From NCBI GenBank assembly GCA_012295275.1, contig CM022665.1:1-64000 (forward strand): 64,000 nt of DNA. The letters run 5' to 3'. The notes below the pieces were generated by a model. It did not search any database. It was given only the letters and a program-made list of their open reading frames with translations, and was not told the origin of the DNA. Within the stretch, counting starts at the first letter, position 1. Every line of letters begins with the position of its first letter. A program made the position numbers and the translations under genes. This document shows positions 1 to 12,900 of this stretch, piece by piece. The stretch is from Chrysomallon squamiferum. Taxonomy: Eukaryota > Mollusca > Gastropoda > Neomphalida > Peltospiridae.

Positions 1-3000
1 TCGTTTTTTCAACATTTTCAAAGGTGCAGCACCTTTGGTAAATGTTGGAAACGTTTTGCCACCTCGCCCCGACGGCGCGCACGTTTTGCACGTCGAAATA
101 TTTTTCCCGACCAAACGGAACAGTGCCACACGGATTTTCAACTTTTGAAAATCGAATTTTTTCAAGTTTCGTTGAAAATGCTAGGGTACCTTTTTTCAAA
201 GTGCAATAACTTTTTCCGAGCACGTGGGAAAAATCGGGCGCACATACCAAAAGTGGGGCAAAGGGTTGCCCGACACGGGTCAAAAGTGCCGCACGCCCCC
301 CAAAGGGGGAACAACTCGTTTCCGACACGTGCACAAAAACGCACATGTTTTTTGAAAATTTGCTCGATTTTTTTCAAACGCATTTTCAAAGGTGCAGCAC
401 CTTTGGTAAATGTTGGAAACGTTTTTGCCACACTCGCCCCGACGGCGCGCACGTTTTGCACGTCGAAATATTTTTTTTCCGACCAAACGGAACAGTGCCA
501 CACGGATTTTCAACTTTTGAAAATCGAATTTTTTCAAGTTTCGTTGAAAATGCTAGGGGTACCTTTTCAAAGTGCAATAACTTTTTCCGAGCACGTGGGA
601 AAAATCGGGCGCATATAAAAAAAGTGGGGCAAAGGGTTGCCCGACACGGGTCAAAAGTGCCGCACGCCCCCCAAAGGGGAACAACTCGTTTCCGACACGT
701 GCACAAAAAAACGCACATGTTTTTGAAAATTTGCTCGATTTTTTTTTTTTTTCACGCATTTTCAAAGGTGCAGCACCTTTGGTAAATGTTGGAAACGTTT
801 TTTTGCCTCGCCCCCGACGGCGCGCGCGTTTTGCACGTCGAAATATTTTTCCCGACCAAACGGAACAGTGCCACACGGATTTTCAACTTTTGAAAATCGA
901 AATTTTTCAAGTTTCGTTGAAAATGCTAGGGGTACCTTTTTCAAAGTGCAATAACTTTTTCCGAGCACGTGGGAAAAATCGGGCGCACATACCAAAAAAG
1001 TGGGGCAAAGGGTGCCCGACACGGGTCAAAGTGCCGCCGCCCCCCAAGGGGAACAACTCGTTTCCGACACGTGCACAAAAAACGCACATGTTTTTTTTTT
1101 TTGAAAATTTGCTCGATTTTTTTTCAACGCATTTTCAAAGGTGCAGCACCTTTGGTAAATGTTGGAAACGTTTGGAAACGTTTTTCCCCTCCCCCGACGG
1201 CGCGCGTTTTTGCGTTTTGCGTCGAAATATTTTTTTCCGACCAAACGGAACAGTGCCACACGGATTTTCAACTTTTGAAAATCGAATTTTTTCAAGTTTC
1301 GTTGAAAATGCTAGGGGTACCTTTTCAAAAGTGCAATAACTTTTCCGAGCACGTGGGAAAAATCGGGCGCACATACCAAAAAAGTGGGGCAAAGGGTTGC
1401 CCACACGGGTCAAAGTGCCGCACGCCCCACCAAAGGGGAACAACTCGTTTCCGACACGTGCACAAAAAACGCACATGTTTTTGAAAATTTGCTCGATTTT
1501 TTTTCAAACGCATTTTCAAAGGTGCAGCACCTTTGGTAAAATGTTGGAAACGTTTTTTTTTCTCGCCCCGACGGCGCGCGCGTTTTTTTTTTTGCGTCGA
1601 AATATTTTTTTTTTTTTCGGAACAGTGCCACCACGGATTTTCAACTTTTGAAAATCGAAATTTTTCAAGTTTCGTTGAAAATGCTAGGGGTACCTTTTTC
1701 AAAGTGCAATAACTTTTTCCGAGCACGTGGGAAAAATCGGGCGCACATACCCAAAAAAAAAAAACAAGGGGTTGCCCGACACGGGTCAAAAAGTGCCGCA
1801 CGCCCCCACCCCAAACAACTCGTTTCCGACACGTGCACAAAAAACGCACATGTTTTTGAAAATTTGCTCGATTTTTTTTCAAACGCATTTTCAAAAGGTG
1901 CAGCACCTTTGGTAAAAATGTGGAAACGTTTTTTTACCTCGCCCCGACGGCGCGCACGTTTTTTTGCACGTCGAAATATTTTTCCCGACCAAACGGAACA
2001 GTGCCACACGGATTTTCAACTTTTGAAAATCGAATTTTTTCAAGTTTCGTTGAAAATGCTAGGGGTACCTTTTTCAAAGTGCAATAACTTTTCCGAGCAC
2101 GTGGGAAAAATCGGGCGCACATACCAAAAAAAAAAAGGGTTGCCCGACACGGGTCAAAAAGTGCCGCACGCCCACCAAAGGGAACAACTCGTTTCCGACA
2201 CGTGCACAAAAAAAAACAATGTTTTTGAAAAATTTTTTCGATTTTTTTTTTTTTTTTTTTTTTCAAAGGTTTTTTGGTAAAAAATGTTGGAAACGTTTTT
2301 TGCCACCTTTTTGCGCCCCCGACGGCGCGCGCGTTTTGCACGTCGAAAAATTTTTTTTTTCGACCAAACGGAACAGTTTTCAACCACACGGATTTTCAAC
2401 TTTTGAAAATCGAAATTTTTCAAGTTTCGTTGAAAATGCTAGGGGTACCTTTTTTTCAAGTGCAATAACTTTTCGAGCACGTGGGAAAAATCGGGCGCAC
2501 ATAAAAAAGTGGGGCAAAGGGTTGCCCGACACGGGTCAAAAGTGCCGCACGCCCCGCTCATGCGAACTCGTTTCCGACACGTGCACAAAAAACGCACATG
2601 TTTTTGAAAATTTGCTCGATTTTTTTTCAAACGTTTCATTTTTGGTTTGTTTTTTCGCTCGCCACCGCGCAAACGGTTTTGGAAAACGTTTTTTTTTTTT
2701 TCACCCGACGAAAATCACAAATTTTTCGTTTTGCTTTTTTTCAAAGTTTTAACGTTTTTTTCGAAAACGGAACACATTTTCCGACACGGAAAAGGCACGT
2801 TTTCAAAAAGTTCACGTTTTTTTTCCCGACCAATCAACAATTTTCAAATTTTTTTTTCAGATTTTTTTTTTTCGTTGAAAAAATGCTTTTTTTTCAAAGT
2901 GCAATAACTTTTTCCGAGCACGTGGGAAAAATCGGGCGCACATTTGGTAAATGGGGCAAAAAGGGTTGCCCAACGGGTCAAAAAAACGCAAAAAACGCGC

Positions 3001-6000
3001 CCCCAAAACCAAACGGAACAACTCGTTTCCGACACGTGCACAAAAACGCACATGTTTTTTTTTTTTTGAAATTTTTTTTTTCAAACGCATTTTTTTTTCA
3101 AGTGCAGCACCTTTGGTAAAAAATGTTGGAAACGTTTTTTGGGCACTTGCCCGACGACGGCGCGCAAAGTTTTTTTTCGCGTCGAAATCGTTTCCCGACC
3201 AAACGGAACAAAAAACACACGGATTTTTTCAAAATTTTTTCGATTTTTCAAACGAAATTTTTCAAAGTTTTTTGTAAAATGTTGGAAAAATTTTTTTTTC
3301 AAAACGTGCGCGCTTTTTTCGAACGTGTCGAAAAATTTTTTTCCGACCAAACGGAAAAAAAAAAAAATTTTCAAAAAAAAATCGGAAAAAAAATTCGTTG
3401 AAAATGCTAAAAATTTTTTTTCAAAAATGCAATAACTTTTTTCGAGGTCGTTCAAAAATGCTCGTTTTTTCAAAAAAATCGCCCCAAAAAAAAGGGGCAA
3501 CAACTCGTTTCCGACACGTGCACAAAAAACGCACAAAAACGCACATGTTTTTTTTTTTGCTCGATTTTTTTTTTTCACGCATTTTCAAAGGTGCAGCACC
3601 TTTGGTAAATGTTGGAAACGTTTTTTGCCACACTCGCCCGACGACGCGCGCGTTTTGCACGTCGAAATATTTTTTTTCGACCAAACGGAACAGTGCCACA
3701 CGGATTTTCAACTTTTTTCAAAAATCGAATTTTTTTTTTCAAAATTCGTTGAAAATGCTAAGGGGTTTCCTTTTTCAAGTGCAATAACTTTTTTTTTTTT
3801 TTCGTGGGAAAAATCGGGCGCAAATACCCAAAAAAAAAAAAAATCGGGCGCACATAAAAAGTGGACACACGGTCAAAAAAGTGCCGCACGCCCCCCAAAG
3901 GGGAACAACTCGTTTCCGACACGTGCACAAAAAACGCATGTTTTTGAAAATTTGCTCGATTTTTTTTTTTCAAACGCATTTTCAAAAAGTGCAGCACCTT
4001 TGGTAAATGTTGGAAACGTTTTTGCCACACTCGCCCCGACGGCGCGCACGTTTTGCACACGTCGAAATATTTTTCCCGACCAAACGGAACAGTGCCACAC
4101 GGATTTTCAACTTTTGAAAATCGAATTTTTTCAAGTTTCGTTGAAAATGCTAGGGGTTTTTTTTTTTTCAAGTGCAATAACTTTTTCCGAGCACGTGGGA
4201 AAAATCGGGCGCACATACCAAAAAAAAAAGTGGGGGGTTGCCCGACACGGGTCAAAAGTGCCGCACGCCCCACCCAAGGGGAACAACTCGTTTCCGACAC
4301 GTGCACAAAAAACGCATGTTTTTTGAAAATTTGCTCGATTTTTTTTCAAACGCATTTTCAAAAGGTGCAGCACCTTTGGTAAATGTTGGAAACGTTTTTT
4401 TTTTCGCCCGACGGCGCGCACGTTTTGCAAAAATATTTTTTTGACCAAACGGAAAATTTTCGGATTTTCAACGTTGAAAACGTTTTTTTTTTGAAAACTT
4501 TTTTTTTTTTTTTTCCCGGAACAAACAAACCACAAAAATGCAATTTTTTTTCAAACTTTTTCGTTTTTTTTCGTTCGTTGAAAAATGCTAGGGTACCTTT
4601 TCAAAGTGCAATAACTTTTCCGAGCAAAAAAATCGGGCGCATTTTTCCGGTCAAAAGTGCCGCAAAAAAAACAACTCGTTTCCGACACGTGCAAAAACGC
4701 ACAAATTTTTTTTGAAAATTTCGATTTTTTTTTCAACGCATTTTCAAAGGTGCAGCACCTTTGGTAAATGTTGGAAACGTTTTTTTGCCACGCCCCGACG
4801 GCGCGCACGTTTTGCACACGTCGAAATATTTTTTTTCCAAACGGAACAGTGCCACACGGATTTTCAACTTTTGAAAATCGAAATTTTTCAAGTTTCGTTG
4901 AAAATGCTAAAAAAACCTTTTCAAAGTGCAATAACTTTTTTCCGAGCACGTGGGAAAAATCGGGCGCACAAACCCAAAAAAAGGGCAAAGGGTTGCCCGA
5001 CACGGGTCAAAAAATGCCGCACGCCCACCCAAGGGAACAACTCGTTTCCGACACGTGCACAAAAACGCACATGTTTTTTTTTGAAAATTTTTTCGATTTT
5101 TTTTTTTTTTTTTTTCAAAAAGGTGCAGCACCTTTGGTAAATGTTGGAAACGTTTTTGCCACCTCGCCCCGACGGCGCGCGCACGTTTTTTCGTCGTCGA
5201 AATATTTTTTTTCGACCAAACGGAACAGTGCCACACGGATTTTCAACTTTTGAAAATCAGAAATTTTCAAAAATTTCGTTTTTTTTGCAATAACTTTTTC
5301 CGAGCACGGGGAAAAATCGGGCGCAATACCTTTTCCGAGCACGCACGTGGGAAAAATCGGGCGCACATACCAAAAGTGGGGCAAAGGTTGCCCGACACGG
5401 GTCAAAAGTGCCGCCGCCCCACCCAAAAGGAACAACTCGTTTCCGACACGTGCACAAAAACGCACATGTTTTTTTTTTTGCTCGATTTTTTTTTTTTTTT
5501 TTTCAAAGGTGCAGCACCTTTGGTAAATGTTGGAAACGTTTTTGCCACACTCGCCCCGACGGCGCGCACGTTTTGCACGTCGAAATATTTTTCCCGACCA
5601 AACGGAACAGTGCCACACGGATTTTCAACTTTTTTGAAATCGAATTTTTCAAGTTTCGTTGAAAATGCTAGGGGTACCTTTTTTTCAGTGCAATAACTTT
5701 TTTTTTTCACGTGGGAAAAATCGGGCGCATACCCAAAAAAGTGGGGCAAAGGGTTGCCCGACACGGGTCAAAAGTGCCGCCGCGCCCCCAAAGGGGACAA
5801 CTCGTTTCCGACACGTGCACAAAAACGCACATGTTTTTTTGAATTTTGAAAATTTTTTTTTTTTTTTCATTTTCAAAGGTTTCAAAGCACCTTTGGTTTG
5901 GTAAATGTTGGAAACGTTTTTTGCCACCTCGCCCCGACGGCGCGCACGTTTTGCACACGTCGAAATATTTTTCCCGACCAAACGGAACAGTGCCACACGG

Positions 6001-9000
6001 ATTTTCAACTTTTGAAAATCGAATTTTTTCAAGTTTCGTTGAAAATGCTAGGGGTACCTTTTTCAAAGTGCAATAACTTTTTCCGAGCACGTGGGAAAAA
6101 TCGGGCGCACATAAAAAAAAGGGCAAAGGGTTGCCGACACGGGTCAAAAAGTGCCGCACGCCCCCCCAAGGGGACAACAACTCGTTTCCGACACGTGCAC
6201 AAAAAAAGCACATGTTTTTGAAAATTTGCTCGATTTTTTTTCCGAATTTTCAAAAGGTGCAGCACCTTTGGTAAATGTTGGAAACGTTTTTGCCACACTC
6301 GCCCCGACGGCGCGCACGTTTTGCACACGTCGAAATATTTTTCCCGACCAAACGGAACAGTGCCACACGGATTTTCAACTTTTGTCGAAATTTTTTTTTC
6401 AAGTTTCGTTGAAAATTTTCAAGTTTCGTTGAAAATGCTAGGGTACCTTTTTCAAAGTGCAATAACTTTTTCCGAGCGTGGGGAAAAATCGGGCGCACAT
6501 ACCAAAAAGTGGGGCAAAAAGTTGCCCGACACGGGTCAAAAAAGTGCCGCCCCCCCCAAGGGGACAACTCGTTTCGACACGTGCACAAAAACGCACATGT
6601 TTTTTTGAATTTTGCTCGATTTTTTTTTTTTTTTTTTCAAAAGGTTTTCAAAAAAAAAAAAAATGTGGAAAATTTTTTTTTGTTTTTTTTTTTTTTTTGC
6701 GCACGCGCACGTCGAAATTTTTTTTTTTTTTTTTTTAGTGCCACACGGATTTTCAACTTTTTTTTTTTCGAAAAATTTTTCAATTTCGTTGAAAATGCTA
6801 GGGGTTTTTTTTTTTCAAAAATGCAATAACTTTTTTTCGAGCACGTTTCTTTCGAAAAATCGGGCGCACACCATCAAAAAAAAAGGCAAAAAAGTTTCCC
6901 CACGGGTCAAAAAGTGCCGCACGCCCCCCAAAAGGGAACAAACAACGTTTTCCGACACGTGCACAAAAAAACAAATTTTTTTGAAAATTTGCTCGATTTT
7001 TTTTTCAAAATTTTCGCGATTTTTTTCAAACGCATTTTCAAAGCACCTTTGGTTGGTAAAAATGTTGGTTTTTTTTTGAACTCGCCCCGACGGCGCGCGC
7101 GTTTTGCACGTCGAAATATTTTTTTTTTTTTTTTTCCAGTGCCACACGATTTTCAACTTTTTTTGAATCAGATTTTTTTTTCAAGTTTCGTTGAAAATGC
7201 TAGGGGTTTCCTTTTTCAAAAAATGCAATAACTTTTCCGCAGTGGGAAAAATCGGGCGCACAAATCAAAAAAAAATGGGGCAAAGGCCCGACCGACACAC
7301 AAAAAAGTGCCGCCGCCCCACCCCCAGGGGAACAACTCGTTTCCGACACGTGCACAAAAAACGCACATTTTTGAAAAAAAACGATTTTTTTTTTTTCGCA
7401 TTTTTTTTTCGCATTTTCACCTTTTTTTAAAAATGTTGGAAACGTTTTTGCCACCTCGTTTTTCGCCCCGCGCGCACGTTTTGCACACGTCGAAATATTT
7501 TTTTTTCCCAAACGGAACAAAAAACACCAAATTTTCAACTTTTCAACTTTTCGAAATTTTTTTTTTTCAAGTTTCGTTGAAAATGCTAATGCTATACCTT
7601 TTTCAAAAAGTGCAATAACTTTTTCGAGCACGTGGGAAAAATCGGGCGCACATAAAAAAAAAAAACAAAGGTTGCCCGACACGGGTCAAAAAGTGCCGCA
7701 CGCCCCAAAGGGGGGGAACTCGTTTCCGACACGTGCACAAAAACGCACATGTTTTTTTTGTTGCTCGATTTTTTTTTTCGCATTTTTTTCATGCAGCACC
7801 TTTGGTAAATGTTGGAAACGTTTTTGCCACACTCGCCCCGACGGCGCGCACGTTTTTTTTTGCGTCGAAATATTTTTTCCCGACCAAACGGAACAGTTTT
7901 TTTCACGGATTTTCAACTTTTGAAAATCGAATTTTTTTTTTCAAATTTCGTTGAAAATGCTAGGGGTAAATTTTCAAAATTTTTCAAAATAACTTTTTTC
8001 GAGCACGTGGGAAAAAATCGGGCGCAAATCGGGCAAAAAAGCACAAAAAATCGGGTTGCCCGACACAAAGTGGGGGGTTGCCCGAAAGGGTCCGCAGTGC
8101 CCCCAAAGGCAGGGACAACTCGTTTCCGACACGTGCACAAAAAAAAAACACATGTTTTTTGAAAATTTGCTCGATTTTTTTTCAAACGCATTTTCAAAGG
8201 TGCAGCACCTTTGGTAAATGTTGGAAACGTTTTTGCCACCTCGCCCCGACGGCGCGCACGTTTTGCGTCGAAATATTTTTTTTTCCCGACCAAACGGAAC
8301 AGTGCCACACGGATTTTCAACTTTTTTCAAATCAGAAATTTTTCAAGTTTCGTTGAAAATGCTAAGGGGTTTTTTTTTTTTCAAAGTGCAATAACTTTTT
8401 TTTCGAGCACGTGGGAAAAATCGGGCGCACATACCTTTCAAAAAGTGGGGCAAAAAAATTGACACGGGTCAAAAGGGCCGCACGTGCCACCCCAAAGGGG
8501 GGGGGGTTTCCGACACGTGCACAAAAACGCACATGTTTTTTTTTTGATTTGCTCGATTTTTTTTTTCAAACGCATTTTTTTCAAAAAAAACACCTTTGGT
8601 AAAATGTTGGAAACGTTTTTGCCACACTCGCCCCGACGGCGCGCGCGTTTTGCGCACACGTTTTGCCACTCGCCCGACGGCGCGCACGTTTTGCGAAATA
8701 TTTTTCCCCGACCAAACGGAACAGTGCCACACGGATTTTCAACTTTTGAAAATCGAATTTTTCAAGTTTCGTTGAAAATGCTAGGGGTACCTTTTCAAAG
8801 TGCAATAACTTTTTCCGAGCACGTGGGAAAAATCGGGCGCACATACCAAAAAAAAAAAGGGTTTGCCGACACGGGTCAAAAAAAAAAACACCCCCCAAAA
8901 AGGGGAACAACTCGTTTCCGACACGTGCAAAAAAAAAAAACATGTTTTTGAAAAAAAACGATTTTTTTTTTTTTTTTTTTCATTTTCAAAGGTTTTTTTT

Positions 9001-9905
9001 TTTTTTAAATGTTGGAAACGTTTTTTTTTTTTTTTTCGACGGCGCGCGCCCGTTTTTTTTGTTTTATTTTTTTTCGACCAAACGGAACAGTTTTTTTCGA
9101 ATTTTCAACTTTTGAAAATCGAAACACACAAAAATTTTTTTTTGAAAATTTTTTTTTTCCTTTTTTTTTCAAAAATTTTTAAAAATTTTTCAAACGTGGG
9201 AAAAAATGGGCAAAACCAAAAAAAAATAACTGGTTTTCCCACAAAAAAGGGGCCAAGGTTGCCGGGGTCAAAAAACCGAACCCCACCAAAGAAACAACTC
9301 GTTTCCGACACGTGCAAAAAAAATTTGCTCGATTTTTTTTTTCACACAAAGGTCAAAACCTTTTTTGGTTAAATGTTTGGAAACGTTTTTTCCGCACGCC
9401 CCGAAACAACAACTCGTTTCCGACCAAACGGAACAAACAAAAAAAAATCATTTTTTTTTTCGAAAATTTTTTTTTTTCGAACACGCATTTTCAAAAAAAA
9501 ATTTTTTTTTGGTTTGTTGGAAACGTTTTTTTTGCCCCCGCCGTTTCCGACGTTTTTTGCAAAAAAAAAACGATTTTTTTTTTTTTTTCAAACGCAAAAT
9601 TTTTTTCGGCGCGCGCGTTTTTGCACGTCGAAATTTTTTTTTTTTGACGGAACAGTGCCACACGGATTTTCAACTTTTTACAATCGAATTTTTTCAAGTT
9701 TCGTTGAAAATGCTAGGGTTTTTTTTTTTCAGTGCAATAACTTTTTTTCGAGCACGTGGGAAAAATCGGGCGCAAAACCAAAAAAATGGGGCAAAAAAAT
9801 GCCCGACACGGGTCCCGACACGGGTCAAAAGTGCCGCACGCCCCCCAAAGGGGAACGTTTCCGACACGTGCACAAAAAACGCACATGTTTTTTTGAAAAA
9901 CGCTC

Positions 9906-9944
<39 letters not shown>

Positions 9945-12900
9945 TGGAAACGTTTTTTTTTTTTTGACGGCGCGCGTTTTTTTTTTTTCCGAAATATTTT
10001 TTTTTTTTTTCCCGCGGAACAATTTTTTTTCCGGATTTTCAACTTTTTGAAAATCGAAACAAGTTTTCGTTGAAAATGCTTTTCAAAATTTTTTTTTTTT
10101 TTTCAAAATAACTTTTTTTTTTGGCAAAAAAAAAAAAAATCGGGCGCAAAAAAAATTTGGGGCAAACTTTTTTCGGCAAAAGGAAAAATCGGGCCCCAAA
10201 AGTGGGGCAAAAAAGCCGACACGGGTCAAAGTGCCGCCGCCCCAGGGGAACAACTCGTTTCCGACACGTGCACAAAAAAAACATGTTTTTTTTTGAATTT
10301 TGCTCGATTTTTTTTTTTTCAACGCATTTTCAAAGGTGCAGCACCTTTGGTAAATGTTGGAAACGTTTTTTTTTTTTTCGCCCCGACGGCGCGCACGTTT
10401 TGCACGTCGAAATATTTTTTTTTCCGACCAAACGGAACAGTGCCACACGGATTTTCAACTTTTGAAAATCGAATTTTTTCAAGTTTCGTTGAAAATGCTA
10501 GGGGTTCCTTTTTCAAAGTGCAATAACTTTTTTTGCACGTGGGAAAAATCGGGCGCACATACCCAAAAGTGGGGCAAGGGTTGCCCGACACGGGTCAAAA
10601 AAAGCCGCACGCCCCAAAGGGGGAACAACAACCGACACGTGCACAAAAAAAACGCACATGTTTTTGAAAATTTGCTCGATTTTTTTTTCGAAAACATTTT
10701 TTTTGGTTTTCAAAAAGCACCTTTTTTCAATGTTTTTTTCAAAGTTTTTTTTGTTTTTTCGCCCCGTTTTTGCGCGCGCACGTTTTGCCCGCGTCGAAAT
10801 ATTTTTTTTTTTTCGGAACGGAACAACCAAACGGAACCGGAACAGTGCCACACGGATTTTCAACTTTTGAAAATCGAATTTTTTCAAGTTTCGTTGAAAA
10901 TGCTAGGGGTTCCTTTTTCAAAGTGCAATAACTTTTTCCGAGCACGTGGGAAAAATCGGGCGCACATACCAAAAAAGTGGGCAAAGGGTTGCCCGACACG
11001 GGTCAAAAAGTGCCGCACGCCCCACCAAAGGGGAACAACTCGTTTCCGACACGTGCACAAAAAAACACATGTTTTTTTTGAAAATTGCTCGATTTTTTTT
11101 TTTTTTTTTTTTTCAAAGGTGCAGCACCTTTGGTAAATGTTGGAAACGTTTTTGCCACCTCGCCCCGACGGCGCGCGCGCGTTTTGCACCGTCGAAATAT
11201 TTTTTTTCGACCAAACGGAAACGAACAGTGCCACACGGATTTTTTTTTTTTTCAATTTTTTCAAAAATTTCGTTGAAAATGCTAGGGTTTTCCTTTTTTT
11301 TTTTCAAGCAATAACTTTTTTTTCCGAGCACGTGGGAAAATCGGCGCACATACCAAAAAAGTGGGGCAAAGGGTTGCCCGACACGGGTCAAAAGTGCCGC
11401 ACGCCCCACCCAAAGGGAACAACTCGTTTCCGACACGTGCACAAAAAAAACGCACATGTTTTTTTTGATTTGCTCGATTTTTTTTTTTTTTTTTTTTTTT
11501 TCAGGTGCAGCACCTTTGGTAAATGTTGGAAACGTTTTTTTTCGCCCCGACGGCGCGCGTTTTTTTTTTGCGTCGAAAATTTTTCCCGACCAAACGGAAC
11601 AGTGCCACACGGATTTTCAACTTTTGAAAATCGAATTTTTTTTTTTTCAGTTTTTTCAAGTTGAAAATGCTAGGGGTTTTCCTTTTTTTGCAATAACTTT
11701 TTTTCCACGTGGGGGAAAATCGGGCGCACATTTTTTTCGGGGCAAAAATTTGCCCGAAACGGGTCAAAAAAAAAAAAAAGCCCACCCCCAAAGGGGGAAA
11801 ACTCGTTTCCGACACGTGCACAAAAAAACCCACCAAAAACTCGTTTCCGACACGTTTTGAAACGCACATGTTTTGAAAATTTGCTCGATTTTTTTTTCAA
11901 ACGCATTTTCAAAGGTGCAGCACCTTTGGTAAATGTTGGAAACGTTTTGCCACCACCACGTTTTGACGGCGCGCGCGCCTTTTTTTTTCGTCGAAATATT
12001 TTTTTTTCCCAAACGGAACAGTGCCACACGGATTTTCAACTTTTGAAAATCGAATTTTTTTTTTTTTCGTTGAAAATGCTAGGGGTTTTTTTTTCAAAGT
12101 GCAATAACTTTTCCGAGCACGTGGGAAAAAAAAAGCAAATATACCAAAAAATGGGGCAAAAGTTGCCCGACACGGGTCAAAAAAATGCCGCACGCCCCAC
12201 CCCCCAACAACTCGTTTCCGACACGTGCACAAAAAAAAAACATTTTTTTGAAAAAAAAACGCGATTTTTTTTTTTCAACGCATTTTCAAAGGTTTTGCAG
12301 CACCTTTTTTAAAATGTTGGAAACGTTTTTGTTGGTAAATGTTGGAAACGTTTTGCCACGCCCCGACGACGCGCGTTTTTTTTTTTTTTTTCGAAATATT
12401 TTTTTTTTTCAAACGGAACGGAAACAGTGCCACACGGATTTTCAACTTTTGAAAATCGAATTTTTCAAGTTTCGTTGAAAATGCTAGGGGTACCTTTTTT
12501 TCAAGTGCAATAACTTTTCCGAGCACGTGGGAAAAATCGGGCGCACATAAAAAAAAGTGGGGCAAAGGGTTGCCCGACACGGGTCAAAAGTGCCGCACGC
12601 CCACCCAAGGGGGGACTCGTTTCCGACACGTGCACAAAAACGCACATGTTTTTTGAAAATTTTTCGATTTTTTTTTTGACGCATTTTTTTCAAAATTTTT
12701 TTTTTTTTTTTCAAAGTTGGAAACGTTTTTTTTTTTGCTCGCCCCGACGGCGCGCACCGCACCACGTCGAAATATTTTTCCCGACCAAACGGAACAGTGC
12801 CACACGGATTTTCAACTTTTGAAAATCAAATTTTTTTTCAAGTTTCGTTTTTGAATGCTTTCGGTTTTCAACTTTTTTTCAAGTTTTCAATTTCTTTTTT

